Of a DNA stretch of 64,000 bases, positions 34,790 to 44,370 are shown one piece after another. Position 1 is the first letter of the stretch. The number at the start of each line of letters is the position of its first letter. The translations under genes were made by a program, and so were the position numbers. The notes beneath the pieces are model-generated. The model was given only the letters and a program-made list of their open reading frames with translations, was not told the origin of the DNA and searched no databases. The stretch comes from Mucilaginibacter empetricola (GTDB taxonomy: Bacteria > Bacteroidota > Bacteroidia > Sphingobacteriales > Sphingobacteriaceae), in contig NZ_JANUBZ010000001.1 in the NCBI RefSeq assembly GCF_024808665.1, positions 248,001-312,000 on the forward strand, in the 5' to 3' direction.

Positions 34790-35936
34790 ATATTAGTTTA
34801 TTTTCTATTGCCTCTGCAATTTTTGTAAAGTTCCAATCTTTAATAATCCTTTGCGACTCCCTGCCATAAGTTTTAAGCTGGCTGAGGTCGTGGGTTAATT
34901 CCTGTAGCTTGCTGGTAAGATCACTAACATCACCCGCTTTAAAAACGCTCCCATTTACCCCATCTTTCACCAGGTCAACAGCGCAACCCACTTTGTTGGA
35001 TGCTATTATCGCTTTACTGCAAGCCATGGCTTCATTTATGGCGAGTCCCCAGGTTTCGCCCGGCCCTACAGATGGTAAGCAAAATAAATCACAAGCCTGA
35101 TAAACTACGGGCATTTGCGACTGATTTTGAAACTCCATAAAATGCACAAGTGCATTGTCTCCGCTCATCTGCTTCAATTCGTTCTCCAACGGGCCATTTC
35201 CTGCAAATAGTAAATGTACATTGGGTTTGTTAATGCTTAAAAAAGCTGCCAATAAATGCTGCGGCGCTTTTTTTTCTTCCAGCTTCCCTGCAAACAAAAT
35301 CAAAATATCGCCTTCACCCAGCGATAATGATTTCCGTAAAAGTAAGGTTTCTTCGTCCCTTTTAAAGGCAAATCTGTCGTTGTCTATGGCGTGAGGTGCA
35401 AAGCTCAATTGCTTTTGTTTTAAACCATACTTTTTAAAATATGCTTTGCTATTTGTACCTACATAAAAAGCATGATCGACATGCCGGTATAACCACGTTA
35501 AAAAAACAGATCTGAGTATTGATTTTAATCCCTTTTTTTCATCCAGCAAGGTGGAATCGCCCCTAAACAATACCAGAACTTTACCTTTAAAGTATCTTAT
35601 CACCTTTAAATGGCTCTGGTAACTCCAGCCAATAACCAGCACAGCATCGGGCTGCCAACTTTTCAGGCTATTGATCAGTTCGGGGTTTATTATTCCTTTA
35701 AAATAATGTGAGCCTGGCTGTGGCGATGTATTTTCAACCCATTCATATGTGTAGCCTTCTAAAAGGGGAATGTCCCACTCAATTGCTTTATTAAAACCAG
35801 GATCAAATTTAGCTTCGGCTTGTTTACCCCAGGTATAAAATACCTTAATGCCGATTTGGCTACGTTGTTGCAGCAATTTAAAAACCGGTGCGTAGTACTG
35901 GATAGGATGCGTAGTAACAACAGCCAGCTTTTTCAT
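34776..35936 (-). CDS. GT4-family glycosyltransferase
   Basis: A 386-residue GT-B enzyme. The N-terminal half begins LAVVTTHPIQYYAPVFKLL, a start common in GT4 proteins of surface glycan loci. The donor-binding half has ILLFAGKLEEKKAPQHLL and E-x7-E in ETWGLAINE. Acceptor and sugar are unknown. It is followed by an FkbM gene with a 14-nt overlap, and lies 12 nt after the gene starting at 37265. Confidence 0.9.
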   Translation of the reverse strand: MKKLAVVTTHPIQYYAPVFKLLQQRSQIGIKVFYTWGKQAEAKFDPGFNKAIEWDIPLLEGYTYEWVENTSPQPGSHYFKGIINPELINSLKSWQPDAVLVIGWSYQSHLKVIRYFKGKVLVLFRGDSTLLDEKKGLKSILRSVFLTWLYRHVDHAFYVGTNSKAYFKKYGLKQKQLSFAPHAIDNDRFAFKRDEETLLLRKSLSLGEGDILILFAGKLEEKKAPQHLLAAFLSINKPNVHLLFAGNGPLENELKQMSGDNALVHFMEFQNQSQMPVVYQACDLFCLPSVGPGETWGLAINEAMACSKAIIASNKVGCAVDLVKDGVNGSVFKAGDVSDLTSKLQELTHDLSQLKTYGRESQRIIKDWNFTKIAEAIENKLIYETD

Positions 35937-35948
35937 TTGGTAATTAAA

Positions 35949-37265
35949 TTACCGCTTGTATCGGTTAATTTCAAAGTGTTTTATAGCCTTATCAAATAAT
36001 TCAGCCTGCTTGGCCGTCAGGTTTTTGGCGCTGTAATCTTCAAAGTGGGGGCGTAGCTTTACGGGTTGCAGCTCATTATTTGCACATGCTGCGAGTATCT
36101 TATAAAGTTCGTCAATAGTGCTATCAGTTGCTTCGGCCCTGTTATTAAATGTAAATACATTAGCGCCGGTTGCGCAAGTTTTTAATATAGATACAGCACT
36201 GCTTTGTTCATTAAAAATAGCCAACAAGGGTTTCTGCGTTAGCAGGTAAGGATATATTTTAGATGCAGTGTACTGCGGATCATCAGAGCCAGGAATAAAC
36301 AACGCATCGGCATCCTGCAACAGAGCCAATGATTGATAATAGCTAACCCTGTCGGTAATTTCAATCACGCTATTTTCAATACCAAACTGAATGGCCAGTG
36401 GGGCAATGGTTGCAATTCCCTCACCGGCTGGTGCATAACTGGTACCAACAAACCAAAATTTTAACCTGCCGAATAATTCGGGGTTAGCGTTTAGCCCTTT
36501 TTTTAATGCTTCAAACAGCAACGATATTGCACGGTGCATATCCGCACCTCCACGTCCAACGTAAACCACATTTATAAAACCGGGGGTAAGCATTGCATCA
36601 AATATGGCGTGGTTATCGGTGGCTATTTTAACATCGGGCTCAAATGCACCGAAGGTGATGGTAGCTTCCGGAACATCGTTAATTTGGGGGTAGCGGGCCT
36701 TTAAGTCCACGATGTATTTTTCTGACACGCTTATTAAGCCATTAACTTTTTTCATCGCCAAAGGCTCCAGGTATTTATTGAGGCGATAAGAGAACCAGTA
36801 TTTACGGGGCCGTTGTTCTTTTGGCTTATCTTTATAATAATCAGAGTGCCATGGATCCTGCATATCTATAACATAGGGCACTTTAAACCGGCTTTTCCAG
36901 TATGAGCCTAACACACAAACCGGGAACTGGGTAGTTGAAAAATAAATGAGGTCAAACTTTTCGCCCTTAAGTATTCTATTAACAGTTTGGTGGTAAAACC
37001 AAAGCGACCGCAGGGCTATGCTGCCCAAGCCTAATTTGCTGGTCCATCGTTTGCTGAAAGCTTTTACTTTGTGTATCTTAATATCCTGCGGTATGCTTTG
37101 CAGTAATAAATTATCTGTTACCTGATCAGTGTATCTTTCATCAACAATTACAACGGTTACATCCCAATCGCAGGCTTTAAAATAAGGTAAGGACGTGCGT
37201 ATCCGCTGCATATCCGCCGCGTTTAAAGGCGGAAAATATGGAGAGATAGCCAATAGTTTTTTCAA
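35949..37265 (-). CDS. Glycosyltransferase, GT-B fold (GT4-like)
   Basis: A 438-residue predicted GT-B glycosyltransferase. Supporting segments: LAISPYFPPLNAADMQRIR at the start, INVVYVGRGGADMH at the domain junction and DDPQYTASKIYPYLLTQKPLLAIF in the donor-binding half. The E-x7-E motif is not canonical, so the subfamily is uncertain. Start is TTG at 37265 in a TTGA overlap with the preceding stop. Confidence 0.82.
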   Translation of the reverse strand: MKKLLAISPYFPPLNAADMQRIRTSLPYFKACDWDVTVVIVDERYTDQVTDNLLLQSIPQDIKIHKVKAFSKRWTSKLGLGSIALRSLWFYHQTVNRILKGEKFDLIYFSTTQFPVCVLGSYWKSRFKVPYVIDMQDPWHSDYYKDKPKEQRPRKYWFSYRLNKYLEPLAMKKVNGLISVSEKYIVDLKARYPQINDVPEATITFGAFEPDVKIATDNHAIFDAMLTPGFINVVYVGRGGADMHRAISLLFEALKKGLNANPELFGRLKFWFVGTSYAPAGEGIATIAPLAIQFGIENSVIEITDRVSYYQSLALLQDADALFIPGSDDPQYTASKIYPYLLTQKPLLAIFNEQSSAVSILKTCATGANVFTFNNRAEATDSTIDELYKILAACANNELQPVKLRPHFEDYSAKNLTAKQAELFDKAIKHFEINRYKR

Positions 37266-38482
37266 GATAAAATGTTTCGGAGCAGTTCGGTGAACTTTTT
37301 GCTTTCAGTTTCCCAGTTCAATTCTGTTTGTGCCAGCTGAATCACGTTATTTTTGGTATTTAGCAATTCCGCTCTGTTTTGCTGGTAGTAGGTTAAAATA
37401 GCTGCCAGTTCATCCATATTACCTTTTTCGTAAACTTTGCCAATTGCAGGGTAGTCGCCTAAAAATTGTTTTTGTGCCGATGTATCGCTTGCTATAATTG
37501 CCAACCCTGCTTGAATATAGGTAAATATCTTGTTGCTTAAAGCCGCATCATTATTGATTGAAAACCCAGGTTCTGTTGCCAGCCCGATATCAAATTGTGC
37601 TGCAAAATCGATTAGGGCATCTGAAGAGATGGGTGCATAGTTAAATATTTTTAAGCCTTTTGTTTTAGCTGCCTCCAAATATTCTTTAAATTCTCCGTCA
37701 GGTAAATCACCTAACAAATGCAGCTCGATGCCCAGATTTTTTATAGTGAGTAGTGCTTCCACAACCACTTCAAGGCCGCGCATTGTACCAATAGTTTGCG
37801 AACACCATAACAACTTTAACGGCGCTTTATTGTCTGCGGATGGGCTTACAACCACAGTACTCTTCGGAAAGACATTTCGCAGCGTTGTGAACTTTTTCCC
37901 GGGGAAAATTTTGATGTATGCGTCGCCTATCTGATCACTGCTAACGGTAAGATAACTCACCAGCGGGAAGTATTTATTTTCTACCTGCGCCTTCAGCCAT
38001 ACATCGGGGTTTTGGTCGTCATTACTTGCCTCATAACGGTGCATATCCTCAACATCAAAACCACAGGGGCGATGAAATTTATGGGCCGCTTTTGCCACAG
38101 CAGGCAAAGCACCCAAATTGTGGCCAATGTACAAATCGGCTTTGTGTTTCTTCGCTTCACGTATCAAAAAATAGCTTGACCTGGCGTTAGCCAAATAGGC
38201 AAAATTTGCCAGTTTAAGCGTTTTGGCTGCTACACCTGCCGTTTTAAAAATGAGTCTGCTTATTAAATAAACCAGTTTATTGTGCTGCGGGTGACCGCCA
38301 ACCCTTATGGCCTTCCATTGTCTTTTGGAAAGAAGGTCTTCATCCAATTGTGTGGCCCAGTTATTCCAATAGGCATAAATAACCAATACATTATGACCAT
38401 TTGTTGCAAGCGTGTCCGCTTCTTTCACCAAACGGGGATTTAAAGACGGCTGACCGGAAGATACTAAAACGATATCAGCCAT
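37262..38482 (-). CDS. Glycosyltransferase, GT-B fold
   Basis: A 406-residue protein. It opens with VLVSSGQPSLNPRLVKEAD and carries HRPCGFDVEDMHRYEA, LKLLWCSQTIGTMRGLEVV and LSNKIFTYIQAGLAIIASDT, all consistent with a GT-B glycosyltransferase of a poorly described subgroup. A canonical E-x7-E is lacking. Overlaps: TTGA with the downstream gene and one base with the upstream one. Confidence 0.8.
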   Translation of the reverse strand: MADIVLVSSGQPSLNPRLVKEADTLATNGHNVLVIYAYWNNWATQLDEDLLSKRQWKAIRVGGHPQHNKLVYLISRLIFKTAGVAAKTLKLANFAYLANARSSYFLIREAKKHKADLYIGHNLGALPAVAKAAHKFHRPCGFDVEDMHRYEASNDDQNPDVWLKAQVENKYFPLVSYLTVSSDQIGDAYIKIFPGKKFTTLRNVFPKSTVVVSPSADNKAPLKLLWCSQTIGTMRGLEVVVEALLTIKNLGIELHLLGDLPDGEFKEYLEAAKTKGLKIFNYAPISSDALIDFAAQFDIGLATEPGFSINNDAALSNKIFTYIQAGLAIIASDTSAQKQFLGDYPAIGKVYEKGNMDELAAILTYYQQNRAELLNTKNNVIQLAQTELNWETESKKFTELLRNILS

Positions 38483-39498
38483 TAAACCAGCTCTAAATAA
38501 TTATTGGAAATTTTACGGATATTAAATCTTTTACGGGCATGCTCTCCACATTTGTATCTATCGATCTTGTTTAACAGCCCAATAGCATCTATCATTTCAC
38601 TTAATGTAGTAACGGCGTTACCTGTTATGTTTTCGTCCACCACTTCGGGTACAGCGCCTCGTTTAAATGCTATTACCGGCGTTCCGCAGGCCATTGCTTC
38701 TATCATTACAATACCAAAAGGCTCTTCCCACTCAATGGGGAACAGCAATGCCCTGGCCTTGCCCAAATATTCATTCTTTTGTTTATCATTTAACTCGCCC
38801 AGGTAAATTATCCGCTCGTTATCAATAAGCGGTTCTATCACATCTTTGTAATATACGTAATTATCGCTGGTTGTGGGGATATTACCACCAATCCAAAGTT
38901 TTGATGAAGTGGCTTTTGCAGCCTCAATAGCTGTATGCAAACCTTTAATTTTGTCAAGGCGCCCTAAAAACATTAAAGGTGCATCTTTGTCAACATCGGT
39001 ATTTAATGTATACTGATCAAAGTCAATAGCGTTATAAACTGTTGCCCATTTGCCGGCAACATTGCCGGTTGATACACAGTAGTTGCTGCAACCTGTAAAA
39101 ACTAAATTCTTTGCCCCTAACGAAGTGTTTAATTTAATTCCCTTAGTTGATACCTCCCGCTGGTACGACATTATTTTTGAAACCGGTTTGTTTAGTATAG
39201 GTAAAAAATAAATTAAACGTCCAAAATTGTGAATCACGTCAAATTGTTGGTGATTGCGTCTCAAAAACTTCCATGCAAAATATATTTCCCTGTAATTATC
39301 CAGGTTGGGATATTTTGCATCGCCATTTTCAAAAGTTATGGTGCGGCCACTACAGTATGACCCTGGCCCTGCAAGAAGCGTAACCTCGTGTCCCAGTTTT
39401 GTATACTCCTCGGCTAAAAGGTAAACTATTCGTTCTATTCCTCCATAAAGCACCGGTGGTACAGGAATCCCCGGATTCATCACAAGCAATATTCTCAT
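38482..39498 (-). CDS. GT4-family glycosyltransferase
   Basis: A 338-residue GT4 enzyme: LLVMNPGIPVPPVLYGGIERIVYLL at the N terminus is the acceptor side, and PLMFLGRLDKIKGLHTAIEAA plus EEPFGIVMIEAMACGTPVIAF (E-x7-E) form the donor side. It resembles capsule/EPS mannosyl- or glucosyltransferases. ATGA overlap with the gene upstream. Confidence 0.9.
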   Translation of the reverse strand: MRILLVMNPGIPVPPVLYGGIERIVYLLAEEYTKLGHEVTLLAGPGSYCSGRTITFENGDAKYPNLDNYREIYFAWKFLRRNHQQFDVIHNFGRLIYFLPILNKPVSKIMSYQREVSTKGIKLNTSLGAKNLVFTGCSNYCVSTGNVAGKWATVYNAIDFDQYTLNTDVDKDAPLMFLGRLDKIKGLHTAIEAAKATSSKLWIGGNIPTTSDNYVYYKDVIEPLIDNERIIYLGELNDKQKNEYLGKARALLFPIEWEEPFGIVMIEAMACGTPVIAFKRGAVPEVVDENITGNAVTTLSEMIDAIGLLNKIDRYKCGEHARKRFNIRKISNNYLELV

Positions 39499-40484
39499 AC
39501 TAATTCCTGTTCCACCTCGCGGTATATACGTAAATACTCGCCGGCGGATTTCTCAAGTGTCAAATTTTCTAAAATAAAATCGCGCGGCTTAAAACTATTT
39601 AAGCCACCCATAAAAAGCGCCACATTTTCGTCAAAATTCTCTAATCCGGTAAATTTAATACCACAGCGCTCATCCCAATAGGGGACTGCGCTAACCGGCT
39701 GATACTTTACCTTTTCGGGATAATAGTAGGGATCCTTCCAAAACCCTCCTGCATCCCAGGCTAAAATGGGGATTCCGCTTGCCAAAATTTGTTGATAAGC
39801 TAACCCCTGGGTTTCATGTTCGCTTAAAAAAATAGCGCCCCTTGCCTGCTGAAGTTTAGTTTCGAGTTCTCCATGGGTGTAGCTGCCATATCTTACAAAT
39901 TGGTACGTGAATGATTTCTCGTCCAGTATTTTGCAAATCGGGTCAATCAAATTATTGCGATAATGTGCGTGTTGCCCTATTTTATCATAAATCAGGAAAT
40001 CAAATGATGCCTGTTCGTTTTGCCTGGGCTTCCATTTTTCTATGTCGATCCCGGCAGGCCATGCCAAAACCTTTTCATGGTAGTACGGTTCAAACATATC
40101 TTTTATCCAGTTGCCGGGCACCAGTATCCGTTTTATATTTGGATACTTTTCAAAAAGATCAGGACACTCAATTGGATGCGAATAGATACCTGCACCAAAA
40201 ATGATGGGGTTTTTCCACTTTTTTTCAAAAAGCAATTGTGGCTTGCCAATAATACAGGCTATTTCATCGGGATGGTTTCTGATATGCTTATAATCATTAA
40301 ACCTGTAGGGAACTTCTAAACGTTCCAGGCCTTGCATCAAACTATCGGCAATCATCGCCACTCCACCTTTTCGTTGTTCTCCCCTTACCAACCGCCTGAT
40401 TACCCTGCGTGGGTAACGGTCATATTTTATCCAACGATCCGGATCCGGTTCTTCGTAAAATATATTCAGTGTTGTTATTCCCAT
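39495..40484 (-). CDS. Glycosyltransferase-like protein (GT-B, atypical)
   Basis: A 329-residue protein with a GT-B-like C-terminal half (GAIFLSEHETQGLAYQQILASGIPILAWDAGG) and an N-terminal half with KRILVPGNWIKDMFEPYYHEKVLAWPAGID. I recognise the glycosyltransferase character but not the family. It overlaps the following gene by ATGA and is overlapped 10 nt by the upstream GT2. Confidence 0.75.
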   Translation of the reverse strand: MGITTLNIFYEEPDPDRWIKYDRYPRRVIRRLVRGEQRKGGVAMIADSLMQGLERLEVPYRFNDYKHIRNHPDEIACIIGKPQLLFEKKWKNPIIFGAGIYSHPIECPDLFEKYPNIKRILVPGNWIKDMFEPYYHEKVLAWPAGIDIEKWKPRQNEQASFDFLIYDKIGQHAHYRNNLIDPICKILDEKSFTYQFVRYGSYTHGELETKLQQARGAIFLSEHETQGLAYQQILASGIPILAWDAGGFWKDPYYYPEKVKYQPVSAVPYWDERCGIKFTGLENFDENVALFMGGLNSFKPRDFILENLTLEKSAGEYLRIYREVEQELV

Positions 40485-41410
40485 CCGTATTTAAAAAACC
40501 TGCGTAGTTTTAATAGTCTTTCGGTAAAAGTAAAGCCTAGTTTGCGGTACATTAGTCCGGTAATACCGGCATCGGGTATAACAAATTCAGGGTCCAGCTC
40601 ATTTATCCATTGCACAACACTATTTGCAGCCTGTATATGATTTTTGGCAATCCAGTGTGCTAACGGCCATAGTATAGTGCAAGCCGCCTTTTTATATTGG
40701 GGTAATAATCGCCCTTCTGCCTCCAGCTTACCCAATATTCGCTGATAAATTTTAAGGTGCTGCCAATTTACCGTCTGCGATTGTAAACCACTATAATTAC
40801 CCTGCATCTGCTGATCGTGCTGCACCCAATATCCGGCACATCCTTCAACCAGCTCCATTTTGGGATTTAGTAATGCTATCTCCAGTAGAAACATCCTGTC
40901 TTCGCGAAATGCAAAATCGGGCCGTCGTGGTGTTTTTTCAACCAGCGACCGGTGAAACAGCATCCCTAAAAAGTGACTGCCATAGGTATTACTGAGTTGT
41001 ATTTCCAAAAAATCTTCCCAATGTGTTATTTCAGGACAAATGGTAATTTCGCCGGTAGACTGTTTATAATTATCAACCCGCGAACATACCAGCTGTGCAT
41101 TTCCATTTATTGCGCTTTGATATTGAGCATCAATTATACCAGTGGTGAGAAAATCATCACTATCTAAAAAACGAATATATTGGCCTCTGGCAACAGAAAA
41201 CCCTTTGTTAATGGCATAAGTTTGCCCCTGGTTTTCCTGTTTAACAGATATGATATCAGCTTGGCCTTGCAGCCACTCCCAGGTTCCGTCGGTGCTGCCA
41301 TCGTCAACTACAATAATTTCTGTTTTGCAAACCGTATTGCGGCAGCTTTCAATGGCTCGCGGTAAGCACCATAACCTGTTATATGCCGGTATAATTACAC
41401 TTACATCCAT
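40475..41410 (-). CDS. GT2-family glycosyltransferase
   Basis: A 311-residue GT-A enzyme: VSVIIPAYNRLWCLPRAIESC, then VVDDGSTDGTWEW and the metal-binding RFLDSDDFL. A C-terminal extension of about 100 residues has no clear membrane segment, so it probably works at the cytosolic face. The stop of its upstream neighbour directly abuts its start. Confidence 0.92.
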   Translation of the reverse strand: MDVSVIIPAYNRLWCLPRAIESCRNTVCKTEIIVVDDGSTDGTWEWLQGQADIISVKQENQGQTYAINKGFSVARGQYIRFLDSDDFLTTGIIDAQYQSAINGNAQLVCSRVDNYKQSTGEITICPEITHWEDFLEIQLSNTYGSHFLGMLFHRSLVEKTPRRPDFAFREDRMFLLEIALLNPKMELVEGCAGYWVQHDQQMQGNYSGLQSQTVNWQHLKIYQRILGKLEAEGRLLPQYKKAACTILWPLAHWIAKNHIQAANSVVQWINELDPEFVIPDAGITGLMYRKLGFTFTERLLKLRRFFKYGWE

Positions 41411-42394
41411 TTAAACAACTCGTTCTGATTGTTTTATTTTTCTGTACCCAAACAACATATGATACACTGGGCGAAAAATACCTTTGAAAAAATTTTTAGT
41501 CTGCTCCGGGAATTGAATAAAAAAGAAAGCTGCTGCCTCCGAAAAAAAATTCAATTGTTTCGCCTCCGCCTTTTGCAAACGGTAAACTTCCCTTTTATAG
41601 GGATAGTTTTGCGTATAGCTCCCCAAAAAGTGTACAATAGCCGGTGTAACTTTTTCAAAAGGATACCATGTTACATGCAGGGGATGGGGGTGCGGTGGGT
41701 TTAGCATCCAGCGTTTACCCTTTATCACATCAATTTTATAACCGCCCGGACAAGCCTGCGGATCACTCATGATAGTGCCATCATCTATCAGTGGCGTTTG
41801 CTGATGTAATTGCATAGCCAAAGCCATTAAAACTTCATCATTGGGGCGATTCCTAAGTCTCACAAAACCTATCTCGTCATATTGCTTTTCTAACTCGCGT
41901 GCCTGTGAATACACTTCGGTTGCTATGCTACCTTTTTCAAGGTAATACAAACCGCCATTAAACTTGGGTATATGGGGTAAATTAAATTGTTTACAAATTG
42001 CCGCTATATCGCCAAACCATTCGCCATCGGCTATATAATCGCCAACAACTGAAACCTGGTGGCCCGCAAAACGATTAAACAAGTGGCCGAGCGGTTCAAA
42101 TATCAAACAGTCACTATCAATAAAGAGCGTTTGCCGGCAGGTTACCAGTTTATCGAGGTGTAGTTTGGTTGAAAATCCTACACCCAGCTCGCCTGGCTTT
42201 ATGGTAATTAGCTGAACTTTATCAATTAAATCAGGCGGTATTAATTCAGGTTGATCGGTAACCAGTTGGAATATTATTTCATTACCCGGATGCCAATACA
42301 AAAATGACCGGGCCAGGTTTACAGCCAGATCAACAAATATTTTTTTTCCGGTGCCGATGGTTAATACGGCTTTTGTTTGTTCAATTTCTTTCAA
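41411..42394 (-). CDS. GT-A-type glycosyltransferase (GT8-like)
   Basis: A 327-residue protein with TLFIDSDCLIFEPL, a D-x-D in the manner of GT8-like retaining enzymes, and a later KFNGGLYYLEKGS segment. Family assignment by eye only. Start is TTG at 42394, sharing TTGA with the upstream stop. Confidence 0.75.
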   Translation of the reverse strand: MKEIEQTKAVLTIGTGKKIFVDLAVNLARSFLYWHPGNEIIFQLVTDQPELIPPDLIDKVQLITIKPGELGVGFSTKLHLDKLVTCRQTLFIDSDCLIFEPLGHLFNRFAGHQVSVVGDYIADGEWFGDIAAICKQFNLPHIPKFNGGLYYLEKGSIATEVYSQARELEKQYDEIGFVRLRNRPNDEVLMALAMQLHQQTPLIDDGTIMSDPQACPGGYKIDVIKGKRWMLNPPHPHPLHVTWYPFEKVTPAIVHFLGSYTQNYPYKREVYRLQKAEAKQLNFFSEAAAFFFIQFPEQTKNFFKGIFRPVYHMLFGYRKIKQSERVV

Positions 42395-43398
42395 AACTTT
42401 AACAGCTTTTGCTTTATAATTTGCGCGCGCTTAGCTGCTTTCCAGCCTAACGTTTTGGAGATAGTATTTAAAAAAGCACCGCCCATTGTGTGATGCCTGA
42501 TTTTAAGTGATGGATGAAGCTGACGCTGATAGTTTTCAATCTGCCTAACCAAATCATTATAAACCAAATAAATTTGAACCTTCAGTTCGTCGAACGAGCG
42601 ATAGGTAGCATTATGTATAAGGGTTTCCTGCTCTGTTGATTGAGCAAATGACAGCATATACAAGTGCTTAGTCCATATGCTATTAATCAAATTTAAGCGG
42701 GTAACCGGATTTAGCTGGCCCGATAGCGAATTTTTGCTTTTTGTTTTGCGGTAATAATTAAATATTCCCGGGTCAAAAATAATTCCGGCCGAATTTAATA
42801 TCACCCTGGTAAAATACTCGCCGTCTTCATCTGTACATGGCGAAATGCTCGAATTCCAGGGACCGGCCTTATCAATAATTGTTTTCGGCGTTAAAAAGGC
42901 ATTAGGCTGTATCATGCCGCCTATTAAATCAAAACCACCATAAAGCTTTATCAAAAAGTTTAAAGGTTCATCCAGGTAGGCTTGGAAAAAATTATCCTCT
43001 TCTTCGATACCGTTATCAATATCATCACCAAAAAAATGAACGGTTTTGCAAACTGCTACTTTATTGGGTTCTTTTAACAAAGCAAGCACCTGCCGGCCTA
43101 TTTTGTCGGGGTCGAGGAGATCATCTGCATCTAAATATTGAATATATTGACCCTGGGCAATATTCAGTCCATTTTGTTTGGCGGCACTGGCTCCCTGGTT
43201 AGTTTGCCTTAAGATCTTTACTTTTTCGCCTTCAAACTTTTTTACTGCCTCGTAGCTATTATCGGTCGAGCCATCATCAACAATAATTAGCTCTATATTC
43301 GGCCACGTTTGGCTCAGTACAGAATTGATAGTTTGTTCAATGTACTTTTCAGTATTATGTAAGGGGATGATAACCGATACTAAAGGTTGGTCGCTCAT
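42391..43398 (-). CDS. GT2-family glycosyltransferase
   Basis: A 335-residue GT2: VSVIIPLHNTEKYIEQTINS, LIIVDDGSTDNSYEAV and QYLDADDLLDPDKI are the acceptor-independent nucleotide-sugar and metal motifs. The C-terminal part (about 230-335) is specific. It lies 3 nt after another GT2 gene, and the two may descend from a duplication, though the sequences now differ widely. Confidence 0.92.
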   Translation of the reverse strand: MSDQPLVSVIIPLHNTEKYIEQTINSVLSQTWPNIELIIVDDGSTDNSYEAVKKFEGEKVKILRQTNQGASAAKQNGLNIAQGQYIQYLDADDLLDPDKIGRQVLALLKEPNKVAVCKTVHFFGDDIDNGIEEEDNFFQAYLDEPLNFLIKLYGGFDLIGGMIQPNAFLTPKTIIDKAGPWNSSISPCTDEDGEYFTRVILNSAGIIFDPGIFNYYRKTKSKNSLSGQLNPVTRLNLINSIWTKHLYMLSFAQSTEQETLIHNATYRSFDELKVQIYLVYNDLVRQIENYQRQLHPSLKIRHHTMGGAFLNTISKTLGWKAAKRAQIIKQKLLKF

Positions 43399-43401
43399 GT
43401 A

Positions 43402-44370
43402 CTAAGAATGCTCCTTATTAACGCTTTTATAAATTCTTTGTACAAACCTGTTAAGGTAAGTTTTATAGGAACGTGGCTTTGGCGGTTTACCATGTACCCT
43501 ATCAATATTCAGGTCATCTTCTTCCCACTTCTTTTTCCAGCTAGCCGCCGATGATTTGGAATCTTCATAAAACCGAAAAGTGCCTATAGGAAATTTGATA
43601 TGCTTGCGCGATTGATTTTTAACCAACCTGATCCACAGCTCGCCATCTACATTGCAATTCATGGTTTCCCATATGGGTTGATGAATAGTATTTTTCCAGA
43701 ACGCCGAATGGGATGCAATTAAGCCACCGAATCTTAAAAAGACATTTTTCACTAAAAATGCTTTCCAATAATACCGGTTGGTCATGTCCTTATCAATAGC
43801 GTAGGCATCCCCGTAATAAAAGTTTTTGTTCGATCTGATCATTTCTGATCCCAGCACCAAAAATGCACCCGGGTTATAAAAATCATCACTGTTCAACCAG
43901 CCATAATAATCGCCGCCGGCTATGCTGAAACCCATATTGATGGCCTGCCCCTGGCCCTCATCTTTTTCACTTTGCCAGTAGCTTATCCATGGGCCATATG
44001 CAGCTATAATTTCCTTGCTATTGTCGGTACTGCCGCCATCCATAATTATCAGCTCCAGGTTAGGGTAGTTTTGCAACACTACCGAGCGGATTGTTTCATC
44101 AATAAATTCGCCCTGATTATAGGATGGGATAACAATCGTTATTTTGGGCCATTTTTTGCCAGTTTGATAAGCAGTGCTATCTACTTCTGTATCCCATGGC
44201 CAGCCGGTTTTATCGTTAACCGGCGGGAGTACAGCCAGCAAGCCGCTTTTTGAATAAGGCACTGCGGGCAAGGGCAACTGTATTCCCTTTGAAATAAGAT
44301 TGCTTTTGTGCTTACCTAAAACTTCTGAAAGCTCACGGTCTACTTTTATTTTGTATTGTTTGTCAATCAT
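43402..44370 (-). CDS. GT2-family glycosyltransferase
   Basis: A 322-residue GT2 with a 70-residue N-terminal extension before the catalytic start KITIVIPSYNQGEFIDETI; then LIIMDGGSTDNSKEI and YGWLNSDDFYNPGAF. The MDGGSTD variant (G for D) is common in this subgroup. The Pro/Trp-rich extension (LLAVLPPVNDKTGWPWDTE) has no obvious function. Confidence 0.92.
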   Translation of the reverse strand: MIDKQYKIKVDRELSEVLGKHKSNLISKGIQLPLPAVPYSKSGLLAVLPPVNDKTGWPWDTEVDSTAYQTGKKWPKITIVIPSYNQGEFIDETIRSVVLQNYPNLELIIMDGGSTDNSKEIIAAYGPWISYWQSEKDEGQGQAINMGFSIAGGDYYGWLNSDDFYNPGAFLVLGSEMIRSNKNFYYGDAYAIDKDMTNRYYWKAFLVKNVFLRFGGLIASHSAFWKNTIHQPIWETMNCNVDGELWIRLVKNQSRKHIKFPIGTFRFYEDSKSSAASWKKKWEEDDLNIDRVHGKPPKPRSYKTYLNRFVQRIYKSVNKEHS